A stretch of DNA of 64,000 bases. Source: Austropuccinia psidii (lineage: Eukaryota; Basidiomycota; Pucciniomycetes; Pucciniales; Sphaerophragmiaceae). The first letter of the stretch is position 1, and each line of letters opens with the position of its first letter. The notes under the pieces are model-generated. The model saw nothing but the letters and a program-made list of their open reading frames with translations, ran no database searches and was not told the origin of the DNA. The DNA lies in NCBI GenBank assembly GCA_023105745.1, contig JALGQZ010000013.1:25619105-25683104 (forward strand), read 5' to 3'. This document shows, in pieces, positions 11,248 to 22,010 of this stretch. The position numbers and the translations under genes were made by a program.

Positions 11248-12935
11248 TTATGCATGACCCATAGGTGTATCAAAATCCCAAACGTGATTGAATTCTGCTT
11301 GATTTGATTCCTTGTCATTGTTTTCTGCAACAATCTCCTCATCACTTTCGGAATAATTTTCAATGCTTTCAGATTCATCATCATCCCTTTCCAAACCATC
11401 ATCTTCCTTTGAAATTTCGTGTGAAAGGTCGTAAGAAGCAGTGCACTTTTCCCAATACTTCTCGGTAAATTTGTGGTCACTAAGCCTTTTGTCTGGATGC
11501 TGTATACCACCAATAGATTGAGAGGCATTGGGTAAGAAGGCAACTTTGAAGGAACTGGCCAACACCGTTTTTTGGCCAATGGGGCAATTATTGAACCATT
11601 TTGAATCGTAAAAGTCTATTGGAAGGCCTTTGGGAGGTTGAGAATATGGTGAAACCTCAGGTGGATCAACTTCAATCCGGATTTGTCTTCTTGATCACTT
11701 GCCTTGAATCCTTTCTGCTTTCTCGATTTCCTTATCATCTCGTCGCATAAATTTGTTTGCATTATCTGAATGAAAGACGAGTTTCTTGATTTTGTATGTA
11801 TTCTTTGATATGTACTCATCATCGCTATGAGCATCTTGTTTGGATAATACTTCTAAGTATCTGTTTGGAAAATTATTTGCCACCCCAAATTTGTAAGAAA
11901 TATCACGAATATGTCATATGTTTTTATCAGTAAGCAGAAAAAGAAAGAGATTCAGTGCAATATCTTACATGTTTCCTTGATAGTTGTATTGCAGCTTGTT
12001 CTTGATCTTTTCTATGCTTTCCAGCTTCTTTCATCTCTTTCTTTAAACGCTGAGCCATTTAGTAATGAACATAGTGATTATATGTGTCATGAAGCAACTT
12101 GATATCATTAAGATGGAAATGATTGATATTCATGTGCTCATAGGCACCACCAATAGAAACTTGAAGAAAGCTTTGAATAGCACTGATTTGACAGGCTTCG
12201 TTGTATAACCTGTCACTTGCTTCTTCAATATTTGGGGCCCATTGACAAATCCCCAATTTAGAAAGCAATGCCTGTATATATAAAATAAAAAATTCTTTGA
12301 TGTAGAATATACCTCTCCCGACCTTCTTTCGTCCAGGCTCAACTCCTTTCAGTGTTAAAACCTCGCTTTGAGGAATAAGTAGTACACCTGTATCACTTTT
12401 GGCCATTTTTTTAATTTCCTCGGCATTTTTGAAGCGATTGCTGAACTCCTTGAGTGTAGAAATTTTTGGCGCAATGGGAACTGAATGTTCATGAACCATA
12501 TCCCAAAGAACTTTGATATGGATATAAAAGGAATCCTAAACATAGATTCTTAAATAGGTCAGTAATATGGCCTTTTTATTTATTTATTTTATGCAATATT
12601 CATACTGACCTTTGTATATTGAAAATCTGGAGGTGTGTTGGCTATAATTAATTGATATGGGTTTGACTTGTGCAAACAATTGTCTGATTTTTTTCACAGG
12701 CAATTTTGAGCTCTTATATAGCTTCGAGGGTGGAAGTTGACTTTTTGAAGCTTTCTTTTGTTTATCTACTTCAAGGGATTTGATTTTTTCTAGAATATTG
12801 TGATATGCAGTTTGTGATTGTTGAAGTTGCTGCTGCAAGATTGAAATTTGACGATTTTGCTGCTCAATTACAACACCAGGATGAGGTTTGGTGAGAGGGT
12901 CATCTGGATCAACATAATCATGAGTAGAAAAGCAA
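11248..12935 (-). pseudogene. Third gene of the CACTA-like element, accessory protein of unknown function
   Basis: On the minus strand a Gln-rich N-terminal part, likely a coiled coil (HDYVDPDDPLTKPHP, then LQQQLQQSQTAYHNI, 12935-12584), is followed by an intron near 12592-12536. The next exon carries DSFYIHIKVLWDMVHEHSVP, LSKLGICQWAPN and LYNEACQISAIQ, ending YNHYVHY before a stop at 12059-12061. Reading continues with MAQRLKKEMKEAGK, an intron (about 11960-11890) and NNFPNRYLEVL, AHSDDEY, SDNANKFMRR, a stop (11693-11695), GLPIDFYDSKWFN, LPNASQSIGGIQHPD and a very acidic tail (DLSHEISKEDDGLERDDDES). The order matches repeated hypothetical proteins of rust fungi as I recall them. It could be a DNA-binding helper like plant TNPA, but no motif proves that. 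Confidence 0.6.
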
Positions 12936-13134
12936 TGGAAATTGATGGTAAGTTTTAGAAAAAAAATAGAGCAAAGAATTTGAAAGAGCTAACGGGAAAA
13001 ATATATTGAAAGTTGTCCTCATTTTCAAGGAGTTGAACAGAAGAAAGGGTTAGCAAAGATGGTGAAAGGACTCACCATCATTTAATTGAGTTGGAAGAAA
13101 AAAAAAGGAACGTGATGTGAGAAGTGAGGAGGAG

Positions 13135-13184
13135 GACAGTGCGACGCAAAGTGCCCCACATCACCCGATCGTCGGGGGTGTTGG
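13135..13184 (-). repeat. Right inverted end of the CACTA-like element
   Basis: GACAGTGCGACGC at 13135-13147, then CACATCACCCGATCG and GGGGGTGTTGG, mirrors the left end. It lies just upstream of the start of the minus-strand gene at 12935, as expected for an element end. The outer limit near 13184 is uncertain because the next sequence is a tRNA-like stretch. Confidence 0.5.
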
Positions 13185-13225
13185 TTTGGGCGCTGGCTTG
13201 GCAAAATTGCGAAATGTCAGAGGTA

Positions 13226-13255
13226 CCGGGTTCGACTCCTGGGGGCTCCACACAT
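13226..13255 (+). other. tRNA-like T-arm with B-box, not an intact tRNA gene
   Basis: GGTTCGACTCC at 13229-13239 matches the RNA polymerase III B-box, and CCGGG/CCTGG around it can form a T-stem, followed by GGGCTCCA like an acceptor 3' strand. No complementary 5' acceptor strand or anticodon stem is present upstream, where the transposon end begins. It may be a tRNA-derived SINE head or a tRNA cut by the transposon. Confidence 0.35.
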
Positions 13256-15969
13256 ATTGAAGCTGTTTAATGAGCTATTTTTTTCTCATTATATGGTATC
13301 TATTCCCAACAGTATCAGCAAAAGATGTGAAATTGGAGCTTGATCAGACCAGATATCAAGCTATCCCTATTACAGAGGCAAAAAAACAATTATTTTCTAC
13401 TTCTATTAAGAAGCTTTAATATATTTGTGTGATGAATAGTGTGGAAAGGATGATTCCCAACGCTATTTATGATAGCTGCATACAGACGTGATTTATACAA
13501 AATCAAAGAAAAATAGATATCATGGTGAATAGTTTAATTTATTATTTACCATTGAATCAAATAATTTCTATTTGAAAGATAAATAAATTTATCACTATAA
13601 TTGAAGAACATGGAAATATGGCTTTAATGTGGCATTTGTTTTCAACCTCTTAATAATAAAAAGATCCTGGGTATTCATAGATTGATTATTGAATATTGAC
13701 TTGATGAGACTTTGCAAAGGGAGATGTACTTTCAAGAGATAAATAGCGAAACTCAAAGGATTCAGAGAATTGTAGCTCTACTGAAATCATTTCAATAGCT
13801 CAATTCACAAAAAATACATCCAACTCAAATCTATTTCGAAGAAAGGATTAATTTCCCTCACATATTTATTATGTGTACCTGTCTCCTTGAAAACACTCAC
13901 AATATGCACGACTGAGATACACTATGTTTGACTCACATGGGTTTAACCTCTTCATTACCCATCGTACCTGTGGGCTGCTCAAGCCTATTTCCTTGAATTA
14001 TTCCAAAACACATCGATTACTGGTCTTAAATTTCATTTTTCTTCCAAAAATCAATAATAGTATTTCCATTGCGCCACCATAGGTATATCTTCTGGAATGA
14101 ACTTTCTTACCTCTCAAAAATGTAGTAACTACAACACTACATATTGTTAAGGGAACCCCCTTAAATTTATCATCAAAAATAAAGCTTCAAAAGCTATGAT
14201 GAAAGCTGAAAAAAGAATGCGAAATTTCTTCTTTATTTGTTGAAAGAACCCTCTTGGAAAATATTATTCATGAAAATATAAATACCTGAAACGAGATAAT
14301 GTTTTTAGATATGATTAGTGGGAAGTAATAAACTCCCATATTTTTTAATCGATATTTTTTCTTCGGTTTCCATGTTTTGCATAATAATCTTCTTCAAACC
14401 CAAATTAAAAGAAACTAATGCCTTACCACAGGTAACTCGTGCAAAAATCATACCAACCTTTACCCTTTTCAGCTATATAGATAGTTTTGTAGGATGGATC
14501 ATTTTTTGTAAACTCTTCAAGGGACAATGCTTTAGGGAGTTCTATAAGGAAATTAACTATACAAAATGTGGAAAAACATACACACTGATAATATGCTGTA
14601 ATTTTTCACCTGTTTTTTGATGAAATTGATCAGCGTTTGACTACAAAAAAGGAACTTTTTATCAGTAAAAATGGACCATCTCAAGTATCAAAACGTCCAG
14701 ATATCACAATTGAAACATTTATGTTTTGTTTTGAACATCAGTAATCTTTATTCTGTAAGTTCTCAAATTTACAAAACTTGTGTATCAAGAGTAAATGATA
14801 ATTCTGGTTTGAATTTAATTTTATATCGGATTACCCGGGTTCTATTATACATATCTCTACTGAAATTTATTTCAAATAAGTTGATTTAAGAATGAATTGA
14901 TTCAATATCACTAAAAAATTTTATCCTTTATAATTTTTGTGAAATGAGTCTCATAATATAAAGTATAGCTTCCAAGTCAAATTCCTTATGAGAAAGATTA
15001 TTCTCCACCTCTTTGACTATAATGGTTCTTCCGGAACAGAATGTACCAATCGGAATAGAGTACGCACAAATGAAATGAAATCAGGGAAGGAAAAAATTCT
15101 ATCAAAATGTAATATGTCAAAAACTGTGCATTACAAATAAGATGATGCAGGAATATTTATCACCAAATCCAATGGGGATGGATAAGCTATCAAAATATTA
15201 AATTTCTTTTAAATTTAAAATTTAATAAGATTCAATTGATTTTATTGATTTCTTATTGGAAATAATCTTGATTGGGCTAATTTCTGTCAAATCTTTTAAA
15301 AATCAATGGTGTTTTGTTGAGCTTTTTGAAAAAATGAAGAAAACTAAATATATAAGGGAAGTAAAGAAGAAAACAGCTCAAGCTTGAGTCCTCTATTAGT
15401 ACAAACATTATCCACAAAAGCTACTATATGGGCTTATGATTAGAATAGACCTCTGATCTGGCAATCTCCAATGATATACCTTCTCAAACACAGCTTACAA
15501 GCAGTATTTTAATCTGAAAAATGAATACTAATTCTGCAACAACGGAAAATTAGACTTTGAAGATTTTAAAAACTCAACTACATGGAATGCTAAAGAAATA
15601 ATATTCTTATAGCTGATTATATCATTTTGTTGCATATCTTGAACAAATTAAAGATGATTAAGGATCATTAATTTATTTTTCTTATTTATATATCAGTAAA
15701 TAATTTTCAGCCTGTAGTTCCAAAAGATCCACAAGCCAGATACCTTAATATCACAAATAATGGTAATAAAATAGGATACACATAAAATGAAAAATGGGAC
15801 AAATGGCTCATGAATGGTATCCATCTGAGGATGACAGATCTCTCATTTTAGAAGGAATAATTCTTATAAAAATAGGATGAGAGAACTCCAAGCTATCTCA
15901 GTTCAAAACCAGGAATGGAAATAAACCTTATATTTGACTCCCAAGCCAAAATGCAAGGTTTAATTGAGA
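13256..15969. other. AT-rich region without an identified gene
   Basis: A coding-like stretch at 13312-13419 (VSAKDVKLELDQTRYQAIP, stop at 13417) has balanced codon use but I do not recognise it. The frames at 14318-14620 and 14671-14889 are hydrophobic or Lys/Asn-rich, with no domain. The rest is AT-rich with no tandem structure. It is probably old, unclassified transposon DNA. Confidence 0.4.
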
Positions 15970-17944
15970 AAATCATTCTTTTGGTATTTCATTTAATCTC
16001 TCAAAAAGGTCTATCAACTGGTTTTGTAAGATGTGTCTATGAAATTGATGATAATATTACTATTGATCCACAATACTATGACTGTTATTATGAAATATAA
16101 TAATGAAATTATTATAACCACAATTAAACAATTGATTCATTAATTATTTCTTTTACTTCTAATACAATACTAGCAATTATAACAGTAAGCAAAAATTGTC
16201 TACAAGAATCAATTACAAGAAGTATTGAATAATAAACCTTCTTTATTAGAATAATGAAATCATTTTAATATATGATTATTTTATACAAGAATAATTATAG
16301 ATATAATTCTTGAAGAAAACAACTAAAAAAGAGAAAATTAAAGAATTAATTATAAACCACTCATTCATACTAAAATGAACCTTGAAAAGAATATGGCAGA
16401 GAGGTTTGATGCGTAAATTGTGGATTTAAGGGATCAAAATTGATTTATAACAATATTACAAAAATATATAGTTGATTTCTATGATTTCAAGTGTTTCTGA
16501 TTGATTCAAAAAGAATTAAAACACTTAAGAAAAGATTTATCTAATACTTGCTTGTTGGTAACAAAGATATAATTGGATAATAAGATGATTTTGGAAAAAA
16601 CAGCAAGAGGACGCCTCTTTTAAGTCAACAACAGTTCACAGAGGCATGCCATACAGAAATCTGAAAGACCAGTGGGTGATAAAACAATAGTCCCTTTTGG
16701 ATTCATGACTGCATCATCTGTTGTCATGTAAGATTATTGTAATTACTTAGTTGAAACTTTTATGTGAGTACCAACCCATTTATTGTTAAGAGTAAAAGGG
16801 GTAACAACTGTAAATATTCTTTTATTTCAAAAGAAACATTAATTTCTCAAATATATCAATGTTATTGGAAATGTCATCCAGGTTGTATTTTCTGTGAATT
16901 TTTGAAGATTTAGTGTTTCACGTGAAATCATCAAAAATAGACTGTAAGTAAAACTGTCATTTTACTTGTGATAACATGATTATTTTTGGTGCATTTCTCA
17001 ATAATACCAATCTCCATTAATACTTGAAGTTTCAGAAAGATTTATTAGGAATTGTATGTTTCATGAATTTTTGAAGTTTTTACCTCATTTCTAGTTAAAA
17101 TTGCAAATAGCAAAATATTGCAGGTTGCTATGGGGTAAATGAATGAATACTAGTCCAAATACAGTTTTAATTAGTCTTGTACGGTTTATCGAGGGAAAAT
17201 TATCAAGAATTGATATGTTACAGAAGTCCAAGTTGCTCTTTACCTCCTTGTCAAGTCAAAATAGCATCATATTTACAATTTTCTTATGATTTGATGAGAG
17301 CTTATCTTGGTAACTAGTTTCCCAAAAGGTTTTACTATACTAATTGGGCCATGATCAGCCATGGATTCAAGCTTCAGAGCTATCCACACCTCAGAGGCCC
17401 CAGAAGTTGAATACCCTGACTCTTTTTGATGTCTTTTGTCCCCCTTAGCTATTTTCACGTCAAAACCAAAAATTCAGACTTAAAGACTGATATCCACTAT
17501 GGGTGTATCAAAAATGTATGTAAGAATACCATAATATCAAGTGCCACAAACATGCATAACACTATTCTTAGTGTATATGTAACATGGGATTTCTCACATT
17601 CCCATTATTTTAGCATGAAATTGAGAAAAACAAAAAATTTCACAATTCTTTTATGTTGTATTGATGATGTGGTATTGAAGTATTTTCAACATTACCACCT
17701 CATAAGGTTAATTTAAGCTTATTTACTCTATGGAGCTACCCTAGGTGAAGTTTTGTGTAGAATCCAAATCTGGCCTGAAATTCATGGATTTACTTACTCA
17801 CAAAAAAGCTATTCATCTTTTCTGAAATCAAAAATGATGAATTTTGAATATATGCATGACTTATTGGTTATGCATAGTTCATAATTTATCTTAAGGTTAA
17901 TTTTGGCCTTTTTGGGCATGTAAAGATATACCTCAAGGGTCACA
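15970..17944 (-). mobile_element. TIR element F4, minus copy
   Basis: Reverse complement of the 48287-50255 copy. Read on the minus strand it starts TGTGACCCTTGAGGTATAT at 17944, then TGCCCAAAAAGGCC, and ends in a diverged tip near 15970. Shared blocks include GGAGCTACCCTAGGTGAAG (about 17732) and GTAAGATGTGTCTATGAAA (about 16026). About 1.97 kb, no coding capacity. The inner frames 17273-17458 and 17426-17716 are chance. Confidence 0.6.
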
Positions 17945-18559
17945 GGTTTATCCAAATGTCTGTAATCATCTTGGAACAGGAGTTATACTCCTTTCTGGAA
18001 TAAAATCCCTTCCAAAACATATAACTCACATTATAGAGAAACTTCAGGTTTGTATAGCTTTTCCATAAATAGAGGAAGACAAAACAAGACAGTAACAATT
18101 TTTCAGAGAATAACAAGGGTCAAAAAATGAGGAAAAACTGAGTTCTTTATATGCAAAACTGAAGGATATATTCAGTTGTTAGGTCAGGCTAATTCTATGA
18201 TGAAGTTAATAAAGGCTAATTGTAATCCTCAACTATTACTGTGACACGGTGAAAATGATTAAAAAGGTTTGTTTTGATGATATCAAGGGTTGACAATGAG
18301 GTATACAGGGAGTTACCATTGAGGAATAGTGGTGGTGAGCACTGTTGAAAGCCATGGGTGCAGTAATTATCAGTTGGTTTAATATAATAACTACTACAAT
18401 AGTTGATATTATAGCTATAACCTGATCATTTTCCAAGAGTATAACTGTTTTTGAAAGTTGTATTACCTAGGAATTCATTAGCAGGATGAGGAAACCTTTT
18501 CTGGTGGAAAAAACGCCCATTTTTATCCTAAACTTGGGTGAAAAGTCTTCTAGACCTTT

Positions 18560-20222
18560 TGTCACAACCACAAGGAATGACACCCCTCCATGGGTTTTGT
18601 GGCAATTCATCCTGGAACCAAGTGGGGGCCAATTGGCCACACCATATCTTTTATTGTTAATTGGCCCCCTTTGGGGTTCTATGGCGTTTTGGCCATAGCA
18701 CCTACCCCTGGCCTTTCATGGCCTCATGCCATATCCTGCCATCATTGGCCTTCCTGGCCAATTTCCATATCTCCAACCCTCAGGCCTCTATCTTTGTTTT
18801 CGGGCCTGGGGGTATCCTTTTGTCCCCTAGGGGGCTCTAGGCCCCCTAGCCATAACCATCATACTTGGCCACCCCCTTTCATTAGGGGGTCTAGGGCCTA
18901 AATGGCCTTTTTGGGCCAATTAGGCCCCCTATGGCCTCTACGGCCTGTGGGCCAATGAGGCCCCTTTTGGCCCAACCCAACAAGGTCAAAAGGGGCCAAA
19001 TGGGGCAGCCCACTAGCCCGCAAGGCCAGGTGGGTCCCAAACCACAATTGGGACCACCTCAGCTATTTTTGACCCCAAATCCAATCAAACCCAAAATGGC
19101 CATAAAGACCCTCAGGACCCATTTTGGCCAAGGACCACCATAGACCACCTTTCAGCACATGGCCTCTGGTAGCCACCAGAGGCCACCAGATAAGCCCAGT
19201 TCAATTCTTCCCCTCAACTTAAGGGGGATTATTCCCATTCCTCCATGCACCCCATACCCAAGGTTGGAGGAGCGGTGCATATATGGTATTATATACCATT
19301 ATGCACCATTTTTTCTCAGAAATTCAATGATGACACTTTCAGAACCAAATTACATGATGCCAAATCAATTCCCAAAATCCAACACCCATTTTGAAGGAGT
19401 ACTCTTCAGCTCATCAGTCTGGCATTCAATGGTGGGTATCAGAGGACTATTCAAGGACCCCAATCACCTGGCCCTGCAGGAGTTTGGTTGGCGGTTCAAT
19501 TAAGTATTATTCAAAAAGGGACATTTCTCAGGATATCACATCATTTCAATCAGTTGTCAAGGCAGCAAGAACTTCAGCATCCCTTGTACAATTCAAATGG
19601 TCCATACAGGTAATACTCAAGTATACTGTATGGCCTTGGCCCAATTGGGTCAATTCATTCCCACCATCGCAATTCAGTCCCACAGTTCAGTTTCCAAGAG
19701 GGCTAGGGCTGTATTGGCTCAATTCAGAGAATACAGCCGGTGACTCACCTTTGAGGATCAGCCTTTCACTTTTTCACATATACTGGCCACCTTTCAGAAC
19801 CTGGGGACTTTTTCCCCAGTTAATTGATATATTGGATTCATTTTTATCTTTATTTTTCTTTTTGTTTGTGAAATTAAATACTGATATTCTTAAGTCAGTC
19901 ATTTGCACATTTCTTCTTTGCCTGTCATTGGATATTGGTGGTGATATCCTTTACTAATTCCATTTCCTTTTCTCACAGGTTGAAACAGTGACTTGGGGAT
20001 TCACTTGGTTGGCTTCTGGGCTTTTGGCTTTCTTATTTCCCTGGCCATTGGCTTCACTTACTATTTCTTATCTTTCACATACTTTGCCTTATTTTTACTC
20101 TGATCCTTATTAAAGAAATTATTTCTGCTTTAACTATTTTATCCTTTTTGAGCCTTCCAAGTGAGTTCTTGATTCCTGAGAGCCAGGCCACTCGTGTTTT
20201 CTGTCCAAAAGCCCCTGTGACA
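18560..20222 (+). mobile_element. Solo LTR-1 with CCTTT target duplication
   Basis: The 1663-bp unit starts TGTCACAACC and ends GCCCCTGTGACA and is flanked by CCTTT at 18555-18559 and 20223-20227, the 5-bp duplication expected of Ty3 integrases. It is a lone LTR, the usual product of LTR-LTR recombination. Matches to the 60916-62451 LTR include GGTTGAAACAGTGA (19979) and CTGATATTCTTAAGTCAGTC (19881). Its left 600 bp are unusually rich in GGCC. The open frames at 18486-19957 lie in this LTR and are not genes. Confidence 0.88.
19283..19299. promoter_or_regulatory. Palindrome with TATA in LTR-1 (solo copy)
   Basis: ATGGTATTATATACCAT is a perfect 7-bp inverted repeat around TAT, followed by TATGCACCATTTTTTCTCAG. 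The same position in the other LTR-1 copies has ATGGTGT/ACACCAT and ATGGTGT/AAACCAT. It may be the LTR core promoter, since a TATA-like word precedes a T/C-rich stretch; this is inferred from position and conservation. Confidence 0.4.
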
Positions 20223-21104
20223 CCTTTCCATGTAGAGGAAGTGAAGATTTTTCATTTCAAATGACTGTCTTGTGGTATTCAAAATGCCTGTATAGCCTTT
20301 TTTTGTGTGTTTGACACCTCATAATCATAGGTATGGGATATTATCCCACAGTAAGGCTTTATTGGTCTAACTGGGGGATTTTGACCTTAAAACTTCCATA
20401 TTTTGGCCACTTTTTGAGATATCAAGCTCAAAGCTGCTTCATCGTGTATCCATGGATGTCTTATACACAAAGGTACCTCATTTGATAAAGCTATTTTTAA
20501 ATATGGCAAAGTTATGCTATGTACAAGAGCTTTGTACATATGTATGATTTGCTTAAAATCTGTATGGAGCTTGTTTGCCCCATAACTTTTGGTCTCAATG
20601 AGATATGGGGAAATGGATTGCACCATCAGTCAGCCCTGATTGTGCTCTTTCCAAAATGGCCCCTCTTTAGGTATCTCACACTAGAACTGTAGAAGTTAGA
20701 TGAGAGGTGAATATTTTATTCCTCCTTATTTGACCTTATCTTGGCCATAACTCCTGTAGTTCTTGTTCTACCTCAATTTGGCTAGTACCATTTAATGGTG
20801 CTGACAAAGAGCTTCAATTTGAATACCAGTTTGATGGGGTTAAGTCTCTTCCTCTGGATTGCAGATGAGAGGTGAAAAACAAGTTTTATGCTCAGAAACA
20901 ACTTTGAGCAGGAAGAACTTTGCTATTCCTTGTACTATGATGATGGGACTTGCATATGTGTAAGCTGGTGGCTTTCCTCTTTCCTTTGATAACTTTTGAG
21001 CTGAATTAGCTCAGCTTCAGGTTTTGGTGGTATCTTGTCTTGCACATTGGTTTATGGTATTTGGCTGTCATGCTTGTGCTCTGGTTTTGAGTCACAGGCT
21101 GACA

Positions 21105-21795
21105 TTTTAATATTAAAATATCTCACTGGGAGGTCTGGACCTTACTGAAAGGAAGTTAACCATAAAGCTGAATAAAAATCTAATCAATTGAATGAAATAC
21201 TGTTTATTCTTTAGTTAGTCATAACCTAACTAATAGAGTACCTAGAGACATGTCCTGTAAGGTTCCTGATAAATCAGAGCCACTAGAAACCCCAGTAAAC
21301 TCTATTGGTGAACGCCTTCAGCTTTTCTTGGTAAAAATGGCAACTTGTGGTTCTGAATCCACATATCGACCCAAAAACAGTCATAATTTAGTTTTTATGC
21401 CCACAAACCAGCATACAGTAGTGAAAACCTTCACTTTATGGCCATGTTAAAATCTTAAAAGGTGCTTACTAACCTGGAACAAGATAAAGGAAGAATTCCA
21501 ATACCCAAAAGAAAAACTAATCATCCTATATTTATCATTCTTACATCATATAGCTTCTTGATGAGTGATACCCTTAGAGTCGAAGCAGTTTATGACTTTG
21601 ATATTCATTATTTTATGGTTCATTATCTTCAACTAACATACAAACTCTGCACTGATGGTTTTCAGAAGTATTTTTCTTCCCTATTAATTTTTCTTTTATC
21701 TTCTTTTTTGTTAGTATTTTTCTTCTCTTTTTAAATATTTCCCTTTCTTTACAAAACACAGCTCTCTTTGGGGTTTTTCCTTTGTTTTTTGACAT
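21105..21795. other. Spacer without an identified gene
   Basis: Lies between LTR-3 and an LTR-1 fragment. Open frames at 21250-21450 and 21462-21734 show no recognisable domain, and the second ends in a Phe/Leu-rich tail from T-rich DNA. No repeat match was found elsewhere in the window. Confidence 0.4.
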
Positions 21796-22010
21796 TGTCA
21801 CAGGGGCTCTTCCAATTGAAGAGGGCTTGGAACTTAGTGAACTCGGACTCACTTGCAGAGGGCACATTGAAATAGTGTATTCAATATAAGGCTACTAAGA
21901 AGAATCTATAAGGAAATAAGCAATAAGAATAAAAATTGATAAAATGTGTCAACCTTTCAGAAGGAAAGAGTGGGGTTGAAAAGGATTTGGCCACCAAAGC
22001 CTAACTGAGA
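21796..22010 (-). repeat. LTR-1 fragment (3' end, minus orientation)
   Basis: TGTCACAGGGGCTCTTCC at 21796 is the reverse complement of the LTR-1 terminus. Downstream words AGTGAACTCGGACTCACTT and AACCTTTCAGAAGGAAAGAG match 2860-3070. Similarity ends near 22010 at GGCCACCAAAGCC. The adjoining left sequence is not the usual leader, so this may be the end of a solo LTR. Confidence 0.65.

Larger units (their letters stand above)
6515..13184 (+). mobile_element. CACTA-like (EnSpm type) DNA transposon, degraded, three genes
   Basis: Inverted ends at 6515-6568 and 13135-13184 bracket a tnp2-type transposase relic on the plus strand and two relics on the minus strand convergent with it (9999-10633 and 11248-12935). 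At about 6.7 kb the size is plausible for an autonomous CACTA element. From memory, the same three protein families occur as high-copy hypothetical proteins in rust genomes; their joint presence inside one pair of inverted ends is what this sequence shows. The outermost base and target duplication cannot be fixed because the tips have diverged. All genes carry stops, so the copy is dead. Confidence 0.65.
18178..21104 (-). repeat. LTR-3, minus copy, split by a solo LTR-1
   Basis: On the minus strand it starts TGTCAGCCTGTGACTC (21104) and runs to about 18178 (revcomp of AGGTCAGGCTAATTCTATGA). It is the inverted counterpart of the solo LTR-3 at 29921-31360. Matching words include AGCAGGATGAGGA (18480) and GTGGTGGTGAGC (18330). 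18560-20222 is a later insertion; removing it and one CCTTT restores CTAGACCTTTCCATGTAG, the unbroken site seen as CTACGTGGAAAGGTCTAG at 30974-30991. The right part holds one CpG in 882 bp. Confidence 0.8.

Noticed and set aside
13190..13255. Functional tRNA gene
   Set aside because: B-box and T-stem are good but there is no matching 5' acceptor strand and no stable anticodon stem.
14318..14889. Two open frames with hydrophobic segments, possible membrane proteins
   Set aside because: AT-rich hydrophobic frames of this length are common here; no conserved motif, no start context, no intron signals.
18178..18190. A target duplication for the minus-strand LTR-3
   Set aside because: The left tip is eroded, and no 5-bp word next to it matches TTTTA on the right.
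18486..19957. Run of long open frames on the plus strand
   Set aside because: They lie wholly inside the solo LTR-1 (18560-20222 with target duplications), are Pro-rich because of GGCC/CCC-rich DNA, overlap in two frames and have no domain.
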